Source of the DNA: Arthrobacter nitrophenolicus | GTDB lineage: Bacteria; Actinomycetota; Actinomycetes; Actinomycetales; Micrococcaceae | Assembly: GCF_000332815.1 (NCBI RefSeq) | Contig: NZ_AOFD01000024.1 | Location: forward strand, 1-61,619 | DNA: 61,619 bases | Direction of reading: 5' to 3' | Shown: in pieces, positions 9,564-18,672 of the stretch | Layout: each line of letters opens with the position of its first letter | Position numbering within the stretch: the stretch's first letter is position 1 | The notes under the pieces: generated by a model | What the model was told of the DNA's origin: nothing | The model's input: only the letters and a program-made list of their open reading frames with translations | Database searches by the model: none | Translations under genes and position numbers: made by a program

Positions 9564-10733
9564 GTGAAACTGGGCATACCGCGGGAACACCGCGAGGGCG
9601 AGCGGCGCGTTGCCGCGACGCCGGAATCGGTCAAGCAACTGGCAGGCTTGGGCCTCGAAGTGCTCATAGAAGCCGGCGCCGGTGAAGCCGCGGGCCATGC
9701 CGACGACGAGTACCGCCAGGCCGGTGCCGCCGTCGTGCCCCTGCTGGTAGCGAAGGAACTCGATGTCCTGGCCCACGTCCGGCCCCTTGACCCGCATTCG
9801 GCCCTCTCCCTGAAGCCTGGGGCGGTCACCGTTGGCCTCGCCTCGCCGGCGTCCGAACTGGACACGGTGCAGGCGCTCGCGGACGGGCGCATCACCTCCT
9901 TCGCGATGGAACTGGTCCCCCGGATCTCCCGGGCGCAGTCCATGGACGCCCTCAGTTCCCAGGCCCTGGTGGCCGGCTACCGGTGCGTGCTGGAAGCGGC
10001 CATCCGGCTGCCGCACTTCTTTCCGCTCTACATGACGGCCGCCGGGACGGTGCCTCCCGCCCGGGTCCTGGTGCTGGGTGCCGGCGTGGCAGGGCTGCAG
10101 GCCATCGGCACCGCGAAACGGCTGGGCGCCCGTGTCTTCGCGAACGACATCCGCCCCGCGTCCGCCGACGAGGTCGCATCCATGGGCGGCACCTTCATCC
10201 GGCTGGACCTCGAAACGGCGGAAGCGGCCGGCGGCTACGCCCGCCAGCTCAGCAGCGACGCCGGAACCCGGCAGCGGCAGCTGCTGGCACCCCATGTGGC
10301 GCAGTCGGACGTCCTCATTACGACGGCGGCCGTCCCGGGCAGGCCCGCCCCGCTCCTGGTGACCCGGGAAATGGTGCAGGGCATGCGGCCGGGGTCTGTC
10401 GTCGTCGACCTCGCCGCCGAGTCGGGCGGCAACGTGGAGGGCGTGGTCGCCGGAGCGGATATCGCCGTCCCCACGGCCGACGGCGCAGGGCACGTGAGCC
10501 TGGTGGGGCTCAAGGACCCGGCCTCGGCGATGGCCGCGGATGCTTCCCGGCTATACGCCAAGAACGTGGCAAACCTGCTGGCGCTGATGGTCCGGGACGG
10601 CACTGTTGCCCCGGACTTCGGCGACGAGGTGCTGGCGGGCGCATGCCTGACCCACGACGGCGGGGTGCGGCACCAGCCCACAGCGGAACTGCTTGCACAG
10701 AGAATCCACGCACGGCAGGAAGGGGCACTCTGA
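9564..10733 (+). CDS. pntAA: NAD(P) transhydrogenase subunit alpha, part 1 (NAD-binding domain)
   Basis: Soluble NAD(H)-binding domain I of proton-pumping transhydrogenase, which uses the proton motive force to move hydride from NADH to NADP+. 389 residues, related to alanine dehydrogenase. It starts MKLGIPREHREGERRVAATP, and the Rossmann motif is [20 protein letters not shown]. The start is GTG at 9564 with GAGGAGAG upstream. The stop TGA (10731-10733) overlaps the next ATG. The alpha chain is split into two genes, as in Rhodospirillum and many actinobacteria. Confidence 0.92.
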   Translation: MKLGIPREHREGERRVAATPESVKQLAGLGLEVLIEAGAGEAAGHADDEYRQAGAAVVPLLVAKELDVLAHVRPLDPHSALSLKPGAVTVGLASPASELDTVQALADGRITSFAMELVPRISRAQSMDALSSQALVAGYRCVLEAAIRLPHFFPLYMTAAGTVPPARVLVLGAGVAGLQAIGTAKRLGARVFANDIRPASADEVASMGGTFIRLDLETAEAAGGYARQLSSDAGTRQRQLLAPHVAQSDVLITTAAVPGRPAPLLVTREMVQGMRPGSVVVDLAAESGGNVEGVVAGADIAVPTADGAGHVSLVGLKDPASAMAADASRLYAKNVANLLALMVRDGTVAPDFGDEVLAGACLTHDGGVRHQPTAELLAQRIHARQEGAL

Positions 10734-11050
10734 TGGACGGAATGAGCCTGCTGACCATCACGGTCCTGGCCGTGTTCGTCGGGTTCGAGGTGGTTTCCAA
10801 AGTTTCCAGCACTCTGCACACGCCGCTGATGTCCGGCGCCAACGCCATCCACGGCATCATCCTGGTGGGTGCCATTATCGTCGCCGGCCAGGCCGCCGAC
10901 CCCTGGGTCCTGGCCGTCGCCTTGCTGGCGGTCGTCCTGGCCACCGCCAACCTGGTGGGCGGTTTCGTGGTCACGGACCGCATGCTGCACATGTTCCACG
11001 GCAGGAAAGACGTTGCCCGCTCCGCATCGGCGAAGGCGGAGAGCAAATGA
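10733..11050 (+). CDS. pntAB: NAD(P) transhydrogenase subunit alpha, part 2 (membrane part)
   Basis: Membrane-embedded piece of the alpha chain, 105 residues. It has three to four hydrophobic helices: LLTITVLAVFVGFEVV, NAIHGIILVGAIIVAG and AVALLAVVLATANLVGGFVV. The conserved HGIILVGA motif belongs to the proton channel domain II. It starts one base inside the stop of the first alpha gene and its own TGA overlaps the pntB start (ATGA), so all three chains are coupled. Confidence 0.92.
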   Translation: MDGMSLLTITVLAVFVGFEVVSKVSSTLHTPLMSGANAIHGIILVGAIIVAGQAADPWVLAVALLAVVLATANLVGGFVVTDRMLHMFHGRKDVARSASAKAESK

Positions 11051-12420
11051 CAGTCCTCGATCCCGTCTGGACGGCGCTGCTGTACCTCGTGGCGGCCGTG
11101 TTCTTCATCCTGGCGCTGCGCGGCCTCAGCTCCCCGCGGACCGCCCGCCGTGGAAACCTCATTGGTGCACTCGGTGCCCTGATCGGCGTGATCACGGTGT
11201 TCTTGTCCGTGCGGCTGGACAACATCCCCTGGATCCTCGGCTCCATCGCGGTGGGCACCGTGGTGGCAGCCCCCGTGGCCCGCGGCGTGAAGATGACGCA
11301 GATGCCCCAGCTGGTGGCCATCTTCAACGGCGTGGGCGGCGGTGCCGCTGCCCTGGTGGCCCTCCTCGAGCTGGGCCATACGCCTGATCCCTGGGTGCGC
11401 CTTGCCATCGTGTTCACCCTCCTGGTGGGCGCCGTCTCGTTCGCCGGATCCGGCGTCACGTTTGCGAAGCTCCAGGAACTGATGACCACCCGACCCGTGG
11501 TGTTCCCCGGCCTCCCCGTGGTGATGGCTGCGGTGCTGCTCGCCTCGGTGGCGGCCGCCGTCGCCGTCGTCTTCACGGGGTCGGTGGCGCTGGCGGTGCT
11601 GCTCCTTGTGCTGGGGCTGGCAGCCGGCGTCCTGCTGGTGCTGCCTGTAGGCGGCGCCGACGTCCCGATCGTGATTTCGCTCCTGAACGCCTTCACCGGC
11701 CTGGCCGTCGCCGCGTCCGGCGTGGTGCTCGGCAACGTCCTCCTGGTGGTGGCGGGCACCCTGGTGGGCGCCTCGGGCACCATCCTCACCCGCGCCATGG
11801 CGGCAGCGATGGGCCGCAGCGTGGCCGGTATCCTCTTCGGTGCCTTCCGGGGAGGCTCGACGGCGGGGTCCACGGCCGTGAGCGAGCGTCCCGTCCGGTC
11901 CTCCAGCCCCGAGGACGTGGCCGTGCTCCTGGGCTACGCGCAGCGCGTGATCATTGTTCCCGGGTACGGGCTGGCGGTGGCGCAGGGACAGCACACCGCC
12001 GCGGAGCTGGCTGCCGCCCTGGAAGCCCGGGGCATCGACGTCGCTTTCGCCATCCACCCCGTGGCAGGGCGGATGCCGGGGCACATGAACGTGCTCCTGG
12101 CCGAGGCCAACGTCCCGTACGAGTCGTTGAAGGAAATGGGGGAGATCAATCCAGAGTTCAAAACCGCGGACGTGGCGCTGGTGGTGGGCGCCAACGACGT
12201 GGTGAACCCGGCAGCCAAGACCTCCTCCGGCTCGCCGATCTACGGTATGCCCATCCTGGAGGTGGCCGAGGCGCGGCAGGTGGTGTTCCTCAAGCGCTCC
12301 ATGCGGCCGGGTTTCGCCGGGATCGAGAATGAACTGCTCTACCAGCCGCAGACGTCCCTGCTTTTCGGCGATGCGAAGGACTCGCTGGCACAGGTGCTGG
12401 GAGCCGTGAAGGCGCTGTAG
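11047..12420 (+). CDS. pntB: NAD(P) transhydrogenase subunit beta
   Basis: 457-residue beta chain: eight or nine membrane helices in the first 270 residues (domain II), then the NADP(H)-binding domain III. Domain III carries VIIVPGYGLAVAQGQH, the characteristic GYGLAVAQ nucleotide loop, and the later VVGANDVVNPAAK and KRSMRPGFAGIENELLY motifs. Starts at 11047 in an ATGA overlap. The product supplies NADPH, which the hydroxylase PobA encoded nearby consumes, but nothing in the sequence ties the two together. Confidence 0.95.
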   Translation: MTVLDPVWTALLYLVAAVFFILALRGLSSPRTARRGNLIGALGALIGVITVFLSVRLDNIPWILGSIAVGTVVAAPVARGVKMTQMPQLVAIFNGVGGGAAALVALLELGHTPDPWVRLAIVFTLLVGAVSFAGSGVTFAKLQELMTTRPVVFPGLPVVMAAVLLASVAAAVAVVFTGSVALAVLLLVLGLAAGVLLVLPVGGADVPIVISLLNAFTGLAVAASGVVLGNVLLVVAGTLVGASGTILTRAMAAAMGRSVAGILFGAFRGGSTAGSTAVSERPVRSSSPEDVAVLLGYAQRVIIVPGYGLAVAQGQHTAAELAAALEARGIDVAFAIHPVAGRMPGHMNVLLAEANVPYESLKEMGEINPEFKTADVALVVGANDVVNPAAKTSSGSPIYGMPILEVAEARQVVFLKRSMRPGFAGIENELLYQPQTSLLFGDAKDSLAQVLGAVKAL

Positions 12421-12450
12421 CTACCGGGTGGTTGCGTACCTGCTCCGAAC

Positions 12451-12489
12451 CCTGCCCGGGGCAGGCTACTCTTCTTTCAGAAGTAGCCT
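12451..12489. terminator. Possible terminator after the transhydrogenase operon
   Basis: Two adjacent inverted repeats lie between pntB and the lipid kinase gene: CCTGCCC/GGGCAGG (12451-12465) and AGGCTACT...AGTAGCCT with an imperfect TTCT/AGAA inner stem (about 12462-12489). There is no long T-run. The second hairpin reaches within 24 bases of the kinase start, so it could also act on that message. Confidence 0.35.
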
Positions 12490-12512
12490 TCCAATTGCCA
12501 CCAAAGGACACC

Positions 12513-13433
12513 ATGACTGCCAACAGCACCGCCGCCCCCCAGCGCGCAGCCATCATCATCAATCCGGCGAAGACGGTGGACGTGGATGTGAAGGAGCTTG
12601 CAGCCCGGCACGCGGCGGAAAACGGCTGGGGCGAGACGATGTGGTTCGAGACCACCAAGGAGGACCCGGGCGTGGGACAGGCCAAGGAAGCCCTCGCCCA
12701 GGGAGCCGACATTGTGATCGCCGGCGGCGGTGATGGAACGGTCCGGTGCGTCGCCGAAGTCCTGTCCGGCGGGGACGTGCCGATGGGCCTGCTGCCCCTG
12801 GGTACGGGGAACCTGCTGGCACGCAACCTGGGCATGGACGTCACGGACTACGACGGCGCCATGGCCGGTGCCCTCGCCGGAACAGAGCGGAAGATCGATG
12901 TGGTCCGGGCCCGTCGCAGCGACCCCGACCTGGAGCAGCTCTTCCTGGTGATGGCGGGCGTCGGCTACGACGCCACCATCATGGCGGACACTGACGAGGA
13001 CCTGAAGCACAAGGTGGGATGGCTGGCCTACGTGGACGCCGGCATCCGCAACCTGCCCGGCAAGCCGGTCAAGGCCACCGTGGTGATCGACGGCAAGCGG
13101 GTGGTCCACCGCGGCGTGCGCAGCGTGATGGTGGGCAACTGCGGCAAGGTCCAGGGCGGGCTGGAGATCTTCCCGGAGGCCAAGGTGGACGACGGCCTGC
13201 TGGATATCGCCGTCCTGGCGCCGCACCAGGGCCGGCTGGGCTGGCTGTCCGTGCTCGCCGGCATCATCGGCAAGGGCCGCGGCAAGGACACCGCCGTGGA
13301 GTACTTCCAGGGCAAGTCCGTGGAGATCACCCTGGAGCACAAGGACGACTACCAGCTGGACGGCGACCACGAGGGCCAGGGCAAGCATGTGCTGATGACC
13401 ATGGACCCGGGTGCCCTGACCCTCCGCATGTAG
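12513..13433 (+). CDS. Diacylglycerol/lipid kinase (DAGK catalytic family)
   Basis: 306-residue soluble lipid kinase of the DgkB/YegS type, probably phosphorylating diacylglycerol or a related membrane lipid. The nucleotide-binding motif GGGDGT is at 71-76, followed by GLLPLGTGNLLARNLG. The C-terminal half contains the usual substrate-binding pieces (VMAGVGYDA, EIFPEAKVDDGLLDI). ATG 12513 has AAAGGA upstream; an in-frame start 81 bases earlier has none. Convergent with the racemase-family gene that follows, the two stops being 6 bases apart. Confidence 0.9.
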   Translation: MTANSTAAPQRAAIIINPAKTVDVDVKELAARHAAENGWGETMWFETTKEDPGVGQAKEALAQGADIVIAGGGDGTVRCVAEVLSGGDVPMGLLPLGTGNLLARNLGMDVTDYDGAMAGALAGTERKIDVVRARRSDPDLEQLFLVMAGVGYDATIMADTDEDLKHKVGWLAYVDAGIRNLPGKPVKATVVIDGKRVVHRGVRSVMVGNCGKVQGGLEIFPEAKVDDGLLDIAVLAPHQGRLGWLSVLAGIIGKGRGKDTAVEYFQGKSVEITLEHKDDYQLDGDHEGQGKHVLMTMDPGALTLRM

Positions 13434-13439
13434 CCGTTC

Positions 13440-14165
13440 CTAGGCCAGCAGCCTGCCCCACCGCGGCTCCAGCAGCGGCGCGCCCGCGAGCTTCAGGGCA
13501 TGCCAGAGCGTCACCGCCACGGAGTCCAGCACGGCAACGCCGGTGCTGTCCTCGATTTCCGCCGTGATGTTGGCCCCGTACAGGTTCGTGCAGAGGTAGA
13601 TCAGGGCATCGGGGGCAGCCGCTGCCAGTTCCCGTGAACCGGGCAGCATCTCATCGTCGGTGACCCGGGCAAAGGACTCGTTGTCGCTGAGGCCCAAGGC
13701 CCGGTGGTCCATGGTCTTGATCCCTTCCCGCTCATACGAGGCGATGATTTGGCGGTTCACGTCCTCCGTGTACGGGGTGAACAGCGCCATCCGCTCCGTG
13801 CCGGACGTCCGGAAGGCTTCGAGGTAGGCCAGGGTGGAAGTGGTGGCGGGGATGCCGGTGGCATCGGTGATTTCCGCCACGAGTTCCCGGTCGTGGTCTG
13901 AACCCAGCCAGGAACCGGATGTGCCGTTCCAAGCGATGACGTCCACGTCCGCCGTCGCAAGGAGCCTGGCGGCCTCGCGCATGACTGCCGGGTCGAACTG
14001 CCGGTCGGAAGAGTCATCCAGGGCGATCCTGGTGACCGGGATACGGGTGAAGTGGACGGTGACGTCGGTACGATTTCCCAGGATCCGGTAGGTCTGGGGC
14101 TCCAGGCACGTGTTGGAGGACGGCACGATCATGCCGATCCTGCGTGGCCGGGTGGTCGATGGCAT
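13440..14165 (-). CDS. Asp/Glu racemase-superfamily protein, maleate isomerase / arylmalonate decarboxylase-like
   Basis: 241 residues. The opening IGMIVPSSNT is typical of the maleate isomerase and arylmalonate decarboxylase branch. Enzymes of this fold use one or two cysteines about 115 residues apart. Here the first site is Gly (G81 in AWNGTSGS) and the second is Cys (C192 in IYLCTNL). Maleate isomerases and racemases have Cys at both; arylmalonate decarboxylase has the Gly/Cys pair. A decarboxylase or a one-cysteine isomerase is thus more likely than a racemase; the substrate is unknown. The ATG is at 14165, 8 bases downstream of the amidohydrolase stop. Last gene of the leftward cluster. 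Confidence 0.75.
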   Translation of the reverse strand: MPSTTRPRRIGMIVPSSNTCLEPQTYRILGNRTDVTVHFTRIPVTRIALDDSSDRQFDPAVMREAARLLATADVDVIAWNGTSGSWLGSDHDRELVAEITDATGIPATTSTLAYLEAFRTSGTERMALFTPYTEDVNRQIIASYEREGIKTMDHRALGLSDNESFARVTDDEMLPGSRELAAAAPDALIYLCTNLYGANITAEIEDSTGVAVLDSVAVTLWHALKLAGAPLLEPRWGRLLA

Positions 14166-14173
14166 GGTTGCTC

Positions 14174-15601
14174 CTAAAAGGCTGCGGCGTGGGCAACGCC
14201 GGCGGTGGTGGCGGACTGGTGCTGGCGGAAGCCGTTGCGGGCAAGGAAGCGGCCGGCGGCGCCGGGATCGTGGAATCCCTGGCCGTCCAGCACCACGCGG
14301 CCACCGGAAACAACGACGGCGGGCCAGCCGGCCAGCACGTCTCCGTGGAAGGGTGAAAAGTCCGTTCCCATATGCAGGTTTGCGCCGTCTACGGTGCGTT
14401 CCTCGGCGGGGTCGAAGATGACCAGGTCGGCGTCGAACCCTTCGGCGATGCGGCCTTTTCCGGGCACGGCGTTGATCCGCGCCGGGCCGGCGGAGAAGGC
14501 CTCCACGAAGTCCTCCACGCTGGCGCCGGCACCGGTCATTGCAGTGAAGGTGACGGGCATCCTGGTCTCTACGCCGGGCAGGCCGTGCGGCATGGCGCGG
14601 ACGTCGTCGGTCCGTTCGCGCTTTTGGGAGAGGTCGTAGCAGGAGTGGTCCGAGGACATGGTGTGGATGGCCCCGGTGGCCAGCCGTTCCCTGAGCGCGG
14701 CCACCGTCCGGGCGCTGCGCATGGGCGGGCAGCAGGCGAACCACTCCGGGAAGGCCGAGCCGTAGACGGAATCGTCCAGGGTGACGTAATGCGGGCAGGT
14801 TTCTGAGAAGGCCTCAAGCCCGCGGGACCGCGCATCGGAAACCAGGTCCACGGCCCCGGGCGTGGACTGGTGAACGAAGTACACCGGGGCGCCGGTGTAC
14901 TCGGCCATGGCCAGGGTTTCCTTGACCGAGGTCTCTTCGGCCAGTTCGGGCCGGGTCCGGTGCAGGTGCCCGATGCCGATCCGGCCGTCCTGTGCGTGCT
15001 GTTCCGTGCAGTCAGCGATGATGGGGTCGTGCTCGGCGTGGATGTAGGTAAGGCCGTCCAGCCGGACCATCTCGCGCATGACCTTGAGGATGGTGTCCCC
15101 GTCGGCCATGGTGGTGCCGCGGTTGGTGGTGTACATCTTCACCGAACGCACCCCCTCGGCGGCGAGTTGCTCCAGCTGCCACGGCACGGTTTCGTTCCAG
15201 CTGATCACGGCGCCGTGGAGGGCGACGTCGCACCGGGATTCGGTGGCCAGCTCCTTCTTGTGCAGGACGGCGGCGAGCGGGGTTTCCTGGGCATCCCGTG
15301 GAATTCCGAAGTCGATGATGGTGGTGGTGCCGCCCCACAGGGCGGCGGTGGACGTGGTGCGGTAGTCGTCCAGGGTGCGGAAGCGTCCCGTCACCTGGGC
15401 GACATGGCAGTGGCCGTCCACGCCGCCGGGTATCACCAGCCTCCCGGCGGCATCAATGGTCCGTAGGGCGGCAGGCGCAGGGCGGGCGGCGTCGGCAAGG
15501 TCGGTGACCAGGCCGTCCCGGACCACGATATGGGCGGCCCGGCGCCCGTCACTGTTGACCACGGTGGCGTTGGAAATGACAAGGTCTGGCTGCTGGGACA
15601 T
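14174..15601 (-). CDS. Hydantoinase/dihydropyrimidinase-family amidohydrolase
   Basis: 475-residue cyclic amidase of the amidohydrolase superfamily with a complete binuclear metal site: D62-H64-H66 in VDGHCHV, carbamylated Lys155 in SVKMYTT, H188 in IHAEHD, H244 in FVHQST and Asp318 in SSDHS. It therefore should hydrolyse a cyclic amide such as a hydantoin, dihydropyrimidine, allantoin or imide. No N-carbamoyl amidohydrolase gene is next to it, so the product may be handled by the two neighbouring racemase-fold proteins. Start at 15601; a 30-base gap separates it from the upstream gene. Intact frame. Confidence 0.85.
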   Translation of the reverse strand: MSQQPDLVISNATVVNSDGRRAAHIVVRDGLVTDLADAARPAPAALRTIDAAGRLVIPGGVDGHCHVAQVTGRFRTLDDYRTTSTAALWGGTTTIIDFGIPRDAQETPLAAVLHKKELATESRCDVALHGAVISWNETVPWQLEQLAAEGVRSVKMYTTNRGTTMADGDTILKVMREMVRLDGLTYIHAEHDPIIADCTEQHAQDGRIGIGHLHRTRPELAEETSVKETLAMAEYTGAPVYFVHQSTPGAVDLVSDARSRGLEAFSETCPHYVTLDDSVYGSAFPEWFACCPPMRSARTVAALRERLATGAIHTMSSDHSCYDLSQKRERTDDVRAMPHGLPGVETRMPVTFTAMTGAGASVEDFVEAFSAGPARINAVPGKGRIAEGFDADLVIFDPAEERTVDGANLHMGTDFSPFHGDVLAGWPAVVVSGGRVVLDGQGFHDPGAAGRFLARNGFRQHQSATTAGVAHAAAF

Positions 15602-15631
15602 CGGTGTCCTCCTTCGGGGAAAGCTGCTGGT

Positions 15632-16420
15632 TCAGGCGGTGGGCAGCGCGGGCACTGCGCTGTCCTGGGCCGCAGCAAGGGCGGCGTCGAGGTTCGGGCT
15701 GAGGCCGGCGCGGGCCTTCCCGGGCGGCGGGGCGAAGGCGCCGGCACGGTGCGGACCGGACCCGAGTCCAGCTACCGCCTCGGCCATCCGGATTCCGGCG
15801 GAGATTCCGTCCACCACGGGAACCGGGATCTGCCCCTTCAGGTCGCGGGCGAGCCCGGCGAGTGGGGCTCCTGCGAGGATGACGACGTCGGCGCCGTCCT
15901 CCGTGACGGCCTGCCGGCTCAGTGCCATGAGGGTTTCCTTGAAGTCCTGCTGGACCGAGCCGATGCTCTTCAGGGACTCGTTGATCGAGCGGATGGACGC
16001 CAGCCGTCCGCCGAGGCCGAACCGCTCCACGCAGTCCAGGTACCAGGGTTTGATCCGGTCCGAGATGGCGATAATGGAAAAGCGGTGCCCCTGCAGCGCC
16101 GCTGCGCAAAGTGCGGCTTCGGTGATGCCGATGACGGGGACGCCGGCCAGTTCCTTCAGCGCGGGCATGCCGGGATCGCCGAAGGCCGCCACCACCACGG
16201 CATCCACGGGTTCGGCGCCGGGGAGGGTGTGCGCGGCAATAATTTCAGCCACGGCGCCGGCGGCCACGAGGGATTCAAAGCGGGTCTCGATGTATTCCAT
16301 GCCGTAGGCGGCAGTGCGGACCACCAGTTCGGTGCCTGGCGCAGCGGAGCGCAGTGCCTCGGTTTCGATCAGGGCTGTGACATCGTCGCTGATGTTGGGG
16401 TTGATGACCAGGAGTCGCAT
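15632..16420 (-). CDS. Asp/Glu/hydantoin racemase-family protein lacking both catalytic cysteines
   Basis: 262 residues, opening MRLLVINPNIS as in hydantoin racemases. The two catalytic cysteine positions of that family (ACFGD and LGCAG) are changed: A79 in VAAFGDPG and G184 in ILAGAPLAG. Both stretches lie in clear family context, so this is not a frame artefact. The protein cannot use the two-cysteine racemase mechanism; it may be a lyase or a binding or assembly protein. Related Cys-less sequences have, as I recall, been labelled HupH or Asp/Glu racemase without proven function. Its ATG overlaps the GntR stop (TAATG), so it is translationally coupled to the regulator. Confidence 0.75.
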   Translation of the reverse strand: MRLLVINPNISDDVTALIETEALRSAAPGTELVVRTAAYGMEYIETRFESLVAAGAVAEIIAAHTLPGAEPVDAVVVAAFGDPGMPALKELAGVPVIGITEAALCAAALQGHRFSIIAISDRIKPWYLDCVERFGLGGRLASIRSINESLKSIGSVQQDFKETLMALSRQAVTEDGADVVILAGAPLAGLARDLKGQIPVPVVDGISAGIRMAEAVAGLGSGPHRAGAFAPPPGKARAGLSPNLDAALAAAQDSAVPALPTA

Positions 16421-17100
16421 TATCTCTTCCGGTGAAGTTGGGGTTCGGTTTTTTGGAAGTCTTCCGGGAATTGCTCCCGGTACTTTCCGATGTGGGACGC
16501 CGATTGTGCCGCGGCACGGTCGGGGTCGCCGCTGGCAATCGCGGCATAGAGTTCGCGGTGTTCCCGGATCAGCTCCGGCAGGTCGCTCACGTGGCGGAAC
16601 AGCCAGTGCATCCGGCCCTGCAGGGGCTCAAGTGCTGACTTGAGGAAGTTGTTGTCGGCGATGCCGGTGATGGCATCGTGGAATTCGCTGTTGGCACGGT
16701 GGGCCTCCATCACGGCGCCCTTGGCGAGGAAACTCTCCGCGTTGTCCAGCAGCCCCTTCAGGTAGGCAAGGTCTTTCGCGGTGGCCCGCACGGCGGCAAG
16801 CCGGCAGGCCAGGACTTCGAGGGACTGGCGGACATCGAAGAGGTCCTCCACGTCCTTGGGGCTCAGGGTGCTGACTTCTGCCCCCCGTGCGCCCCGGTCG
16901 CTGATCAGCCCCTCCTGGCGGAGCATCCGCAGTGCTTCGCGCACAGGGAGCCTGGAGACGGAGAATTCGGCCGCGAGGTCCCGTTCCACCAGCCGCGTGC
17001 CGGGAGGGTAGTGTCCTTCGAAAATCCGGGTGCGGAGCGTGTCCCGGACAGCCTCGCGCAGCGGGCGTTCTTTGTCCTGGGTGTCTTCTGCGGTCAGCAT
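16420..17100 (-). CDS. GntR-family regulator with FCD domain
   Basis: 226 residues. The N-terminal winged helix lies at about 15-78 (LREAVRDTLRTRIFEGHYPPGTRLVERDLA, SRLPVREALRMLRQEGL). The all-helical FCD ligand-binding domain follows (SPKDVEDLFDVRQSLE ... NSEFHDAITGIADN). It lies within the cluster between the carrier and the racemase-like genes and probably represses them until the substrate is present. The twin palindrome at 18673-18698 is a good candidate for its operator. Confidence 0.9.
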   Translation of the reverse strand: MLTAEDTQDKERPLREAVRDTLRTRIFEGHYPPGTRLVERDLAAEFSVSRLPVREALRMLRQEGLISDRGARGAEVSTLSPKDVEDLFDVRQSLEVLACRLAAVRATAKDLAYLKGLLDNAESFLAKGAVMEAHRANSEFHDAITGIADNNFLKSALEPLQGRMHWLFRHVSDLPELIREHRELYAAIASGDPDRAAAQSASHIGKYREQFPEDFQKTEPQLHRKR

Positions 17101-17178
17101 GGTGCTCCATTCGGATTCTTGGTGGACACGGCTCCCGGCAGCGGGAACGCGGATCAGGTGTTGCCTTGGATGGCTAGC

Positions 17179-18542
17179 TTAGACAGGAAGCCGCTTGTTG
17201 TAGTTCAGCGTCAGCACGGAGGCGCCCATGACGATCGCCGAGCCCACGAAGTAGAGCAGCGCCCAGGTGTAGGAGCCTGTGGCGCCCACGATCAGTCCGA
17301 CGGCGATGGGAGTGACGAAGCCGGAGATATTGCCGCTGAAATTCATCGCCCCGCCCAGGACGCCCGCGTTGGTGCGTCCGCCCAGGATGGAGGGGATGCT
17401 CCAGAACAGGCCCACCCAGCGCAGGAAGAACATAACCAGCGAAAGTAGGACGACGGCGGTGGTGGGGTCAGCGACCAGCGTGACGCCGACCAGGCCGCCA
17501 ATGACCACGGCGCTGGAGATGCCCAGCAGGGTCCGCATGACGCGGTTTGCCGACGCACCGGAGGCCCGCCACTTGTCGGCGATGGTGCCGCCGATGATTT
17601 CGCCCACGAACCCTGCGCCGAAGATCACGAAGGTGGACCAGCCGATGGTCTTCAAATCGAAGCCCTTTGCCTGCGCCAGGTAGAGGGGTCCCCAGGTCAG
17701 CAGGCCGTAGAACACGCCGTTGAAGCCCAGCCATCCAAAGCACATGGCCCAGAAGGAACGGAACTTGAGGTACGGGAGCAATGCGCGCTTGCCCTGGCTG
17801 CCATCCAGCTTCGCCTCGGCATCTTCGGCGGCGTGGGAGGCTTCAATGTAGCGGCTTCGGCCTCATTGACTCCGCGGTGCTCGCGGGGATTGTCGCGGAT
17901 GTACCACCAGACGGCCAGGCCCATGAGGACCGTGGCGGCACCGGCGATCACGAATGCCCAGCGCCAGCTGCCGGTGGACGCGATCAGCCCGGCAATGATG
18001 ATGCCGCCGAGCCCGGCACCCAGCGGAGCGCCGGCGTCGAGGATGGTGGCACCGCGGCCGCGTTCCGACTTGTGCATCCAGATGGCGTTGAGCTTTCCAC
18101 CGGCTGGCATCACTCCGGCCTCGGTCACGCCAATGCCCATCCGGGCAATGAACATGCTGAGGAATCCGCCGGCCATGCCGGAGGCGGCTGTGGCCGCGCC
18201 CCAGCCGACACAGGAGGCGGTCATGACCTTGCGGGGACCGAACTTGTCGATCAGCCAGCCAACCGGAATCTGCATCAGTGCGTAAGTCCAGAAGAAGGCG
18301 GACAGCAGGAGGCCCACCAGTTCAGGAGCGAGGTTGAACTCCTTTTGGATGATGGGGAGGGCAACCGAGATGGAGCCCCGGTCAATGTAGTTGACGGCAA
18401 CGAGGACCAGCAGCAGGAGGAAGAGCTTCCAGCGGACTGCTGTGCGCCGTTGCACGCCGTCCTTGCTGGATTCGACCGGTGCCTGGTCTATGGGTGTATC
18501 GACGGCGGATGCCGCCGTTGTTTCAGTGTTTGGGATGGACAC
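17179..18542 (-). CDS. MFS transporter, anion:cation symporter type (frameshifted)
   Basis: Twelve-helix carrier. The N-terminal half includes NYIDRGSISVALPIIQKEF, typical of the ACS family, and GWLIDKFGPRKVM. The frame is lost near 17853: adding one C (GCCGCTAC to GCCCGCTAC, coding strand) turns a nonsense stretch into EARYIEASHAAEDAEAKLD and joins it to LLPYLKFRSFWAMC and the six C-terminal helices, about 455 residues in all. It is the first gene of the leftward cluster, behind a strong promoter, so it most likely imports the substrate of the amidohydrolase. Confidence 0.82.
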
Positions 18543-18672
18543 AGCTTCTCCTTCACGGGGAAGTTTACGGATGGGGAAAGTGCGGGGATGTGCGCGGTCC
18601 GCCCTGCAGCGGCGGGTTCCGCAAAACTAATGGAAACGCGTGGGTCGCGATCCGGAGCGCCGGGATGGTTCT

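Noticed and set aside
14174..15601. Calling the amidohydrolase D-hydantoinase or allantoinase outright
   Set aside because: The metal site is shared by all these enzymes, and the neighbourhood lacks both carbamoylase and allantoicase genes.
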